Both the position numbers and the translations under genes were made by a program. Below, piece by piece: positions 1 to 6,105 of a stretch of DNA of 14,977 nucleotides. The notes beneath the pieces were generated by a model that did no database searches, was not told where the DNA came from, and saw only the letters and a list, made by a program, of their open reading frames with translations. The DNA lies in NCBI GenBank assembly GCA_025464645.1, contig JAODGF010000043.1:1-14977 (forward strand), in the 5' to 3' direction. Source of the stretch: Methanosarcinales archaeon (lineage in GTDB: Archaea; Halobacteriota; Syntropharchaeia; Alkanophagales; Methanospirareceae). The first letter of the stretch is position 1. Each line of letters opens with the position of its first letter.

Positions 1-288
1 TATTGAGCATCTTCCGAATTTTCAAGCAGGGATGAATAATCGAATATCCGAGAGATTTTTCAGTCTATCTGAGACCCACATTTTGGACATTGATAGACAA
101 GATATCCTCTATCGGGACCTTTGCAGCTCATCATCTTCTCCACTTCTCTTTTCTCTACCGCTCTTATCTCTCCCCGGTGGAGGAGACAGTATCGGTCTCA
201 ATTGTGATTATCTGAGAATATTTGCTTTACTGTGATTTTAGAACCGCAAAATTGACCAGTTTTTGTGGAATTAATTGAAAGAATTAAA
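1..288. other. region upstream of metG without a convincing intact gene
   Basis: Apart from the repeat arm at 10-38, nothing here is clearly coding. The plus-strand frame from 32 to 235 starts inside the repeat and is low-complexity (runs of Ser and Leu), so I regard it as chance. On the minus strand, 134-60 encodes a 24-residue peptide with a CPKCG half-knuckle (residues 16-20) and one further Cys near the start. It could be the tail of a small zinc-ribbon protein but is too short to call. The metG promoter must lie in the AT-rich part (about 215-260), but I cannot pick one box with confidence. Confidence 0.4.
10..38 (+). repeat. left arm of a 29-bp perfect inverted repeat flanking metG
   Basis: These 29 bases are the exact reverse complement of 2000-2028. 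The match stops at both ends (bases 9 and 39 do not pair with 2029 and 1999). Read in frame 1 this arm encodes SSEFSSRDE followed by TAA, the same peptide that ends the minus-strand remnant at 1999-2112. A TGA at 4-6 closes the frame just before it, so only a C-terminal fragment is present here. It may be a duplicated gene end, a small dispersed repeat, or the footprint of an inversion of the metG segment. Confidence 0.9.
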
Positions 289-1962
289 ATGGAAGGAAGT
301 TATACCTTATGTACAAAAATAAAACAAGAACAAATGAAAATCCCAATCGAGAAGCAGGTCCTGGTAACCTCTGCTCTGCCCTATGTTAACGGAGAATGCC
401 ATATAGGGCACCTCAGGACTTATGTCCCCGCGGATATTTATGTACGGATGCTACGGAAAATGGGTTATGACGTCATTTTTATTAGCGGTTCTGACACGCA
501 CGGAACGCCGATTGTGCTGAGTGCAGAAGCACAAGGCATCACACCGCAGGCGGTAGTGGAGAAATATCATGAGCATTTCAAACGAATGTTTCAAGCTTTG
601 AACGTCAATTTCGACTATTATGGGCGAACCGATTCGGAAAGCAACCACAGGAGGACGGAAGAGATAGTAAAGAAGTTGATAGAGAATGGATACGTGTACA
701 AGAAGAAAACAAAACAAGCATTCTGCAATACCTGTGGACGGTTTCTACCGGATAGATATGTGGAGGGAAAATGCCCTTACTGTGGTGCTATTGCAAGGGG
801 AGATGAATGTGACCAGGGCTGCGGTAAGCATCTTGAACCCGGGGAGATAATGGAGCCGAGATGCAAGATTTGTGGAAGCAAAGCAGACTTCAAGGAGCAG
901 GAACATTTCTTCTTTAAACTTTCCTCCTTCTCTGATTTCCTCATCTCATACCTGGACAATTTAGGCGGTACTCTGAATGCCAGGAACTATGCAAAGGAGT
1001 GGACGAGAAAGGAACTGCGCGATTGGTGTGTAACGAGGAATCTGGAATGGGGCGTAAAATTTCCGGGCAGGGATGATCTGGTCGTTTATGTCTGGGTTGA
1101 CGCCCCTATTGGGTATATTTCCTTTACCGAAGAGTTAATAAAAGAAAAGGGAGAAGATGAGAAGGAATGGAGGAAGTATTGGAAGGAGAGCAAAGCAACC
1201 ATTGTGCATTTCATCGGCACGGACATCATATATCATCACTGCATATTCTGGCCTGCGATGCTCAAAGGTGCGGGTTATTCACTGCCTGATGCCGTTGTTG
1301 CTTCTGGTATGGTAAAAATAGATGGAAAGACGTTTTCAAAGAGCCGCGGGAATGTGGTCTGGGCGACAGAGTTCTTAGAACGATTCCATCCTGATACGTT
1401 AAGATATTATTTAGTTGCGCAGTCAAGCCACACGAAGGAGTTGGATTTCTCCTGGGATTCTTTTTATGTCCGTATGAACCACGAGTTAGTAGCAATTTTG
1501 GGAAACCTTGTTCATCGGGTTGTTTCATTTGCATATAAGAATTTCGGTGTGGTTCCCGAAGGCGAGATAGAAGAAGAGGTCTTTGCTCAGATAGAGCATA
1601 CGAGGGAGGAAGTGATAAGTGCGGTGGAGGAATACGAATTCAAAAAGCTCGTGGATACGGTGATGATGCTTGCGTACTTTGGAAACAGTTTTTTTCAACG
1701 AGAAGAGCCCTGGCATTTGATAAAGGAGGGCGAAAAAGGCAGGGAACGGTGTGGGGAAATAGTAAAGAACGTACTGCAAATAATAAAAGCGGTTTGTATA
1801 TTAATGGAAGCGGTGATGCCAGATAAGATGGCTGAGGTGTGGTCACAATTGGGAATGGGGGGCGATGTGCATTCTGTGAAGCTTGACGAGCTAATGGTGC
1901 CAATAAAGAGTGGACAAGAGCTGAGAAAGCCGAAAAAGTTGTTCGCAGTGGCAGATATATAA
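289..1962 (+). CDS. metG: methionyl-tRNA synthetase, catalytic and anticodon-binding core
   Basis: This cytosolic class I aminoacyl-tRNA synthetase charges tRNA-Met with methionine using ATP. Numbered from the ATG at 289 (557 residues), it shows the HIGH motif at 38-41 and an archaeal double zinc-knuckle insert (Cys146, 149, 162, 165 and Cys174, 178, 192, 195). The KMSKS loop reads TFSKS at 348-352, with the usual first Lys replaced by Thr and a Lys just before it. A helical anticodon-binding domain ends the protein. The C-terminal tRNA-binding (Trbp111-like) domain carried by many MetRS proteins is absent, so it may be encoded elsewhere. The start is uncertain: GTG at 265 extends the frame, while ATG at 334 (MKIPIEKQVLVTSALPY) sits where many family members begin; none has a clear ribosome binding site. 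The gene is enclosed by a 29-bp inverted repeat. Confidence 0.95.
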   Translation: MEGSYTLCTKIKQEQMKIPIEKQVLVTSALPYVNGECHIGHLRTYVPADIYVRMLRKMGYDVIFISGSDTHGTPIVLSAEAQGITPQAVVEKYHEHFKRMFQALNVNFDYYGRTDSESNHRRTEEIVKKLIENGYVYKKKTKQAFCNTCGRFLPDRYVEGKCPYCGAIARGDECDQGCGKHLEPGEIMEPRCKICGSKADFKEQEHFFFKLSSFSDFLISYLDNLGGTLNARNYAKEWTRKELRDWCVTRNLEWGVKFPGRDDLVVYVWVDAPIGYISFTEELIKEKGEDEKEWRKYWKESKATIVHFIGTDIIYHHCIFWPAMLKGAGYSLPDAVVASGMVKIDGKTFSKSRGNVVWATEFLERFHPDTLRYYLVAQSSHTKELDFSWDSFYVRMNHELVAILGNLVHRVVSFAYKNFGVVPEGEIEEEVFAQIEHTREEVISAVEEYEFKKLVDTVMMLAYFGNSFFQREEPWHLIKEGEKGRERCGEIVKNVLQIIKAVCILMEAVMPDKMAEVWSQLGMGGDVHSVKLDELMVPIKSGQELRKPKKLFAVADI

Positions 1963-1998
1963 GTCGAGTGGATGGAAATTAAAATAGCTGTCTTCTTT

Positions 1999-2112
1999 CT
2001 ATTCATCCCTGCTTGAAAATTCGGAAGAGGTTTCTATTGCTGGAATTATATACATCCTCACAACTTCTAACGTTTCTTTTGGTTCCAGAACCACATTCTT
2101 TGCTCGATCCAC
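1999..2112 (-). pseudogene. small gene remnant, possibly the N-terminus of an acyl-CoA synthetase ATP-grasp subunit
   Basis: Starting from GTG at 2112, the minus strand encodes 37 residues ending in TAG. The middle (residues 7-28, around VVLEPKETLEVVRMYIIPA) resembles the opening of the ATP-grasp beta domain of ADP-forming acetate-CoA ligases, whose typical pattern is LEPEAKELLxxYGIPVP. The last nine residues, SSEFSSRDE, come entirely from the 29-bp repeat, so any original reading frame appears cut and capped there. A TATA-like stretch lies just upstream on this strand (about 2128-2138). The family assignment rests on a short visual match and is weak. A short antitoxin-like protein is an alternative. 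Confidence 0.3.
2000..2028 (-). repeat. right arm of the 29-bp perfect inverted repeat flanking metG
   Basis: This is the exact reverse complement of 10-38, placed 38 bases after the metG stop codon. It forms the 3' end of the minus-strand remnant at 1999-2112. The two arms enclose about 1.96 kb containing only metG and its flanks. Confidence 0.9.
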
Positions 2113-2142
2113 AATTGCATTTATGTTTTAATTTATATGGCT

Positions 2143-2970
2143 TCAAACACTCAAAACCATTCTGAGCGTATTTCTCACCGCAGGAGCGAGCCCAATGACG
2201 AGAATAGCCAGCAGAACGATGTTTTTCAGCTCTCTATCCTCCTCGTCAAAGTGCGTATCCAGCAAGTACAACACGGGGATGAGTATCCCGAGCTTGAGCG
2301 GAAACATTCCGGCTGCGGAGCCCGTGTACTTTACTATAATGCCTTCTATCACGTGCTTTCCACTGTAACCAAGTAAATCAATCCCAATAAATGAAGAAGT
2401 AGCATCAAGCAGATGAGCAGCTAAAACGGCGATATTCAACCTCTCTGTTAGAAAATTCAGACCGAATTTCGCTGCAATTCCGTATATCATGAGCATTATT
2501 ACGCCCGAAATGCCAATAACAGCAAAAAGAACCCAGGGTAAAATTATTTCTTCTCTCCTTAATAGAATGGTCAGGTTTGCAAAGAGCCATAGCACACCGA
2601 CCAGAGCAAAAATCGCCAAATACCTTAAACCTGAAACCTGAAACCTCACAACTGTAAGTATAGCAACGCAGCAAAAGAATAGTAGAAAATAGATTAACGG
2701 TGTGATCAGCATGTAGCTCAGGGGAGGCGAAAACAATTCCGCATCTTCCATTACCCTCAGGCTCGCACCAACAAAGATGTAAGGCGATAAGGCTGCGATA
2801 AAACGCCCATCTACTTTTATATCGAGCTTCTTTAATAATTTTAACGCCAAAAAGAGGCATAATATTAGTAATAAAGCCCATGTTATCGTATTTGCAGGAT
2901 TGTACCCGGTGTCATGGGTTATAGGATGGACGTAGTATGTGTAGATAAACTGTCTTATCAGTTCGTGCAT
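2143..2970 (-). CDS. DUF63 family archaeal integral membrane protein
   Basis: This 275-residue protein is dominated by hydrophobic segments, roughly at residues 27-47, 57-72, 85-108, 115-137, 144-167, 178-198, 222-238 and 249-266, so it should span the membrane seven or eight times. The N-terminal YNPANTITWA stretch, the PYIFVGASLRVMED motif (63-76) and AHLLDATSSFIGID (185-198) match the archaeal DUF63 family, whose function is not established. Conserved polar residues inside the membrane (His186, Asp189) hint at more than a structural role, but that is inference. The gene starts at the ATG at 2970 and diverges from the UPF0147 gene across about 80 AT-rich bases. A short tandem of the 8-mer ACCTGAAA (about 2628-2645) lies inside the coding sequence and seems harmless. 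Confidence 0.85.
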   Translation of the reverse strand: MHELIRQFIYTYYVHPITHDTGYNPANTITWALLLILCLFLALKLLKKLDIKVDGRFIAALSPYIFVGASLRVMEDAELFSPPLSYMLITPLIYFLLFFCCVAILTVVRFQVSGLRYLAIFALVGVLWLFANLTILLRREEIILPWVLFAVIGISGVIMLMIYGIAAKFGLNFLTERLNIAVLAAHLLDATSSFIGIDLLGYSGKHVIEGIIVKYTGSAAGMFPLKLGILIPVLYLLDTHFDEEDRELKNIVLLAILVIGLAPAVRNTLRMVLSV

Positions 2971-2985
2971 AATATGAAAGTTTGA

Positions 2986-2998
2986 AATTTATATTTAC
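2986..2998. promoter_or_regulatory. AT-rich divergent promoter region between DUF63 and UPF0147
   Basis: The TTTATATTTA-like stretch can serve as a TATA box for the minus-strand DUF63 gene, whose ATG is 16-28 bases away. It could also serve the plus-strand UPF0147 gene, though at about 55 bases it is rather far. This assignment is from position and composition only. Confidence 0.35.
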
Positions 2999-3032
2999 TT
3001 AAACTACAAATAGGGATTTTAATAAAAATAGA

Positions 3033-3041
3033 GGGGGTGAT
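3033..3041 (+). promoter_or_regulatory. strong Shine-Dalgarno site of the UPF0147 gene
   Basis: GGGGGTGAT lies eight bases before the ATG at 3050 and can pair nearly fully with the ATCACCTCC end of archaeal 16S rRNA. It fixes the start of the UPF0147 gene. It is one of the few clear ribosome binding sites in the window. Confidence 0.75.
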
Positions 3042-3049
3042 AAAACCGA

Positions 3050-3322
3050 ATGGATAGAGCGGAGAGAGAAGAAATCGTAAAAAAATGCACAGAGATGCTT
3101 GAAAATATGCTACATGATATTACGATTCCGAGAAACATAAGAAGATCGGCGAGCGAAATAAAGAATAAGCTGTTGGACGGCAATGAGTCACTGGCAGTGA
3201 GAGCAGCAGCGGCTGTCTCCGAATTGGAGGAACTGACTAACAACCCTAACATTCCTTCCCATACAAGGACGTTGGTATGGAGTATAGTGAGTCAGTTAGA
3301 AACCGTTTCCGTTGAAGAGTGA
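3050..3322 (+). CDS. UPF0147 family protein
   Basis: This is a 90-residue, charged, fully helical-looking protein of the archaeal UPF0147 family, whose function is unknown. The family pattern is clear: IPRNIRRSASEIKNKLLDG (residues 26-44), LAVRAAAAVSELEEL (49-63) and NPNIPSHTRTLVWSIVSQLE (69-88). Length is normal for the family. A strong Shine-Dalgarno site precedes the start. The stop codon TGA (3320-3322) overlaps a possible GTG start of the next gene, so it is very likely co-transcribed with the YchF-type GTPase. That coupling suggests, without proving, a role near translation. Confidence 0.9.
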   Translation: MDRAEREEIVKKCTEMLENMLHDITIPRNIRRSASEIKNKLLDGNESLAVRAAAAVSELEELTNNPNIPSHTRTLVWSIVSQLETVSVEE

Positions 3323-3339
3323 ATTATATAAGCAGAGAC

Positions 3340-4554
3340 ATGATAACAATAGCGATTGCAGGAAAGCCGAATTCAGGTAAATCCACCTTTTTTAAGGCTT
3401 CTACACTCGCAGATGTGGAAATAGCTTCTTATCCGTTCACCACTATCTCGCCAAATGTTGGGATAGCATACGTAAGAGTAACATGTCCTTGTAAAGAGAA
3501 GGAGATTCAGCAGGAGATAGGTAGAGAGTGTGGAAATTGCATAAATGGCGTTCGCTTCGTGCCCGTGGAGCTCATGGACGTTGCGGGACTGGTCAGGGGT
3601 GCGCATGAAGGAAGGGGATTGGGAAACGAATTCTTAGATGAGCTCAGGCAGGCGGAGGCGATAATACATGTTGTCGATGCATCAGGCGGAACAGATGCCG
3701 ATGGAAATGTAGTAGGGATTGGGAGTCATGACCCTCTCGAAGACGTTCTCTTTTTCCAAGCGGAGCTGAATGAGTGGGTGCGTGGAATATTAAGTAGAAA
3801 CAGAAGGAAGCTGGAGAGGAAAGCGGAATTAGAAGGTACAAAGATTGCGAAATTGCTTTCCGAACAATTAGCCGGCGTTGGTGTAACCGAAGAACAAGTA
3901 AAAGCCGCTCTATCGGAATCTCTCGTCTCGGATAAACCCAATATGAAGTCATGGAACGAGGATGAGATGAGAGATTTAGCTTCGCACCTGATAAAAAGGA
4001 GTAAGAAGATGATTATCGCTGCAAACAAAGCTGATATAGCACCGGAAGAGAATATAATAAAGTTGAAGGAGCTTGAAGGGAAGGGCGAAGTGGTAATCCC
4101 CTGTTCCGCAGAAGCAGAACTTGCTTTGAGAACCGCGGCAAAGAACAAATTCATAAAATACCTGCCGGGGGATACGGATTTTGTAATTTCTCATGAAGTC
4201 ACAGAAAAACAAAGAAGAGGGCTGGAAAGGTTACGAGAATTAATTCAAGACTATCGCGGCACAGGAACCGGGGTACAAGCAATTATAAATCGTGTGGTAT
4301 TCGATTTGCTGGACTACGTGGTTGCGTATCCAGTAGAGGATGAGCATAAGTTCAGTGACGCCACGGGAAGAATACTACCAGATGCTTTTCTTTTAAAAGC
4401 GGGTAGCACAGCGAGGGATCTGGCTTTTTCCATCCATTCTGATATTGGTAAAGGCTTTATTTATGCGATAGATGCAAGAACAAAGCGAAGGGTTGGGGAG
4501 AAATACGCATTAAGAAACAATGATATAATAAAGGTGGTATATCACTCAAGATAA
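3340..4554 (+). CDS. archaeal YchF/Obg-like GTP-binding protein with TGS domain
   Basis: This cytosolic P-loop NTPase belongs to the Obg/YchF group, which acts around ribosomes. From the ATG at 3340 (404 residues) it has the P-loop GKPNSGKS (8-15), the G3 motif DVAGL (80-84), the G4 motif NKAD (229-232) and a C-terminal TGS domain (about 345-404, including AGSTARDLAFSIHSDIGKGF). An archaeal-type insert between switch I and G3 carries four cysteines (49, 51, 64, 67) that could bind a metal. A GTG at 3319 would add seven residues and overlap the UPF0147 stop. I prefer 3340 because MITIAIAGKPNSGKS begins exactly where relatives begin. The last nine bases overlap the 3' end of the convergent pantoate kinase gene. 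Confidence 0.92.
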   Translation: MITIAIAGKPNSGKSTFFKASTLADVEIASYPFTTISPNVGIAYVRVTCPCKEKEIQQEIGRECGNCINGVRFVPVELMDVAGLVRGAHEGRGLGNEFLDELRQAEAIIHVVDASGGTDADGNVVGIGSHDPLEDVLFFQAELNEWVRGILSRNRRKLERKAELEGTKIAKLLSEQLAGVGVTEEQVKAALSESLVSDKPNMKSWNEDEMRDLASHLIKRSKKMIIAANKADIAPEENIIKLKELEGKGEVVIPCSAEAELALRTAAKNKFIKYLPGDTDFVISHEVTEKQRRGLERLRELIQDYRGTGTGVQAIINRVVFDLLDYVVAYPVEDEHKFSDATGRILPDAFLLKAGSTARDLAFSIHSDIGKGFIYAIDARTKRRVGEKYALRNNDIIKVVYHSR

Positions 4555-5424
4555 AATGACCCTTGCACCCACATCCGTTATTCTGCTTCCTTTTACTTCT
4601 CCAAACTCCTTCAACGCTTCACTATTGCCAACAACAAAAACCGTATCACCTATCATTGCTGCACTAGCAACCTTCCCTTCTGCTTCCACTGCCTCGATCG
4701 CATCCCTGCATTTATCACTTATTATTCCACTTCGTAACGAAAATTTCCTTGAGACGAGCATGAAATTATCTAAATTCGGTTTCCTGATTATTTCTTTCAT
4801 CGCTTCTCTACCCGCTTCGTTTATCCCTCTCTTCATTGAATCATCCAGCAAAACGGCTTTTGTGGACCTCTTTCTGAACACCACGTAGCTTATTTTCGCT
4901 CTTCTATGCGGTATCCTATCAATTATGCCTATTCCTGGTGGACCCGGTCTCTTTCTTATCACTACACCGCCGTAGGTCTCAGCAATTATATCCCCCAGGC
5001 CAGTATTGTTTTCCACTTCTGCGAGATGAGCAATTTGTGCTACCTCGTTTGGCGTCATGTCAAGCGATAAAAGTGCGTTTAACGCAATAGCAGTGCTGAG
5101 CGCACCGGCACCACTTGCACCAAACCCTGCACCCACCGGCACATCAAAAACCGTTGATACTATAACCCCGACTTTGTACTTCCCTGCTAAACTCTCAACC
5201 ACATATTTAGAGGTATTTGCCTCTGCCTCCACGCCATTTATTTCTATCTTTGTCTCCTTTTGGGAAAGCTCTTCACTGAGAGAAACTTCAGTCACACAAC
5301 CCGCTTCTAATACGATGCCACCTCCTACCGAGCCCTTATACAAAGAATTTTTATTATCGCAGATTTCAAAGAAGCCAGTTATATGCGAGGGGGAAAATGT
5401 TTTTATCTTCCTTGTATTCTCCAT
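4546..5424 (-). CDS. pantoate kinase, archaeal GHMP-kinase family (PoK)
   Basis: In archaea, pantoate kinase phosphorylates pantoate with ATP to 4-phosphopantoate, which phosphopantothenate synthetase then joins to beta-alanine on the way to coenzyme A. It replaces the bacterial order of steps. The 292-residue product has the GHMP fold hallmarks: an N-terminal SPSHITGFFEI segment (11-21), the ATP-binding loop PVGAGFGASGAGALS (96-110), and an Asn/Thr-Gly-Leu-Gly-Asp motif (NTGLGD) followed by GGVVIRKRPGPPGIG, typical of archaeal PoK (COG1829). The start at 5424 has a GGGAG ribosome binding site at 5430-5434, five bases upstream. The gene ends tail-to-tail with the YchF-type GTPase and diverges from dacZ. 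Confidence 0.92.
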   Translation of the reverse strand: MENTRKIKTFSPSHITGFFEICDNKNSLYKGSVGGGIVLEAGCVTEVSLSEELSQKETKIEINGVEAEANTSKYVVESLAGKYKVGVIVSTVFDVPVGAGFGASGAGALSTAIALNALLSLDMTPNEVAQIAHLAEVENNTGLGDIIAETYGGVVIRKRPGPPGIGIIDRIPHRRAKISYVVFRKRSTKAVLLDDSMKRGINEAGREAMKEIIRKPNLDNFMLVSRKFSLRSGIISDKCRDAIEAVEAEGKVASAAMIGDTVFVVGNSEALKEFGEVKGSRITDVGARVILS

Positions 5425-5437
5425 TTTTTCTCCCTTT

Positions 5438-5446
5438 TTTTATAAA
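5438..5446 (+). promoter_or_regulatory. TATA box, probably for dacZ
   Basis: TTTATAAAG is centred about 45 bases before the dacZ ATG, placing a start of transcription near 5468. It is too close to the divergent pantoate kinase ATG to serve that gene, which more likely uses the AT-rich stretch at 5458-5468. Confidence 0.45.
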
Positions 5447-5487
5447 GTTAGAGGGCGATAATAATTATCAGTGGAGTAGAAATAGAA

Positions 5488-6072
5488 ATGGCGGAGATAA
5501 TTTGTAGTAGGGTAAAGAGGAAATGTAATCCAGAGGTGTTGGAGACGGTGATAGAGATAGCAGAGGGGATAGCAAGGCAGGGCAGAAGCAAGACGAGAAA
5601 AGGCACGCTGTTTGTCGTAGGCGATGAAGACAAAGTATTAGAAAAATCAAAGCCTTTAATTTTAGACCCTCTTGCTCCCTATCCAAAGGAGGTAAAGGAC
5701 ATAAGGGATGTGAATATTCAGGGTACAATAAAGGAGCTTGCAAAGCTGGATGGCGCTTTTGTCGTTAGTGGCGATGGATACGTTCTGTCGGCAGCAAGGC
5801 ATATCGAAGCAAGCGCTCGGAATATAGACCTCCCAATGGGTTTTGGTAGCAGGCACATGGCCGCCGCTTCCATCTCTAAGGAAACTGACGCAGTCGCAGT
5901 AGTGGTATCAGACAATGACGAAGTGGTGAGGGTATTTGACGATGGTGAGTTGGTGGGGGAGATAATATCAGGGAGATGGGATTTGGAGAAGCTAAAGCCG
6001 CATATAAAAGGCAAATATGAGAAGATAGTGGAGAAAGACCTTAATTTGTCGATGATTGTGAAGAAAAATTAA
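5488..6072 (+). CDS. dacZ: diadenylate cyclase (c-di-AMP synthase), DacZ type
   Basis: The 194-residue protein carries the DisA_N/DAC domain that condenses two ATP into c-di-AMP, a second messenger tied to osmotic and potassium control in archaea. The two catalytic motifs are visible: DGA at 88-90 (LDGAFVVSGDGYVL) and GSRHMAAASIS around Arg122-His123, the archaeal form of the RHR motif. An N-terminal part (about 1-50, ending KGTLFVVGD) resembles the alpha/beta lead-in domain of archaeal DacZ but looks shorter than I expect for the family. An in-frame stop upstream (the TAG in GTTAGAGGG near 5448) with no ATG or GTG after it supports the start at 5488. GGAG lies about 13 bases before the ATG. 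It is followed by hef after 33 bases, on the same strand. Confidence 0.87.
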   Translation: MAEIICSRVKRKCNPEVLETVIEIAEGIARQGRSKTRKGTLFVVGDEDKVLEKSKPLILDPLAPYPKEVKDIRDVNIQGTIKELAKLDGAFVVSGDGYVLSAARHIEASARNIDLPMGFGSRHMAAASISKETDAVAVVVSDNDEVVRVFDDGELVGEIISGRWDLEKLKPHIKGKYEKIVEKDLNLSMIVKKN

Positions 6073-6083
6073 AATATTTATTT
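6072..6083 (+). promoter_or_regulatory. TATA-like box before hef
   Basis: AAATATTTATTT begins at the dacZ stop codon and is centred about 29 bases before the hef ATG, which would give a leaderless or nearly leaderless hef transcript. hef may therefore have its own promoter as well as read-through from dacZ. Confidence 0.4.
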
Positions 6084-6105
6084 ACTGCTTGTACAACTTG
6101 CATAT

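Noticed and set aside
32..235. 67-residue plus-strand frame before metG
   Set aside because: It starts inside the 29-bp repeat, is dominated by Ser/Leu low-complexity sequence and matches no family I know.
10..2028. 29-mer as a CRISPR repeat
   Set aside because: There are only two copies, inverted and 2 kb apart, with no spacer-sized spacing and no cas gene in the window.
2624..2648. Tandem ACCTGAAA repeats in the DUF63 gene
   Set aside because: Only about two copies, in frame within normal coding sequence, with no sign of a larger array.
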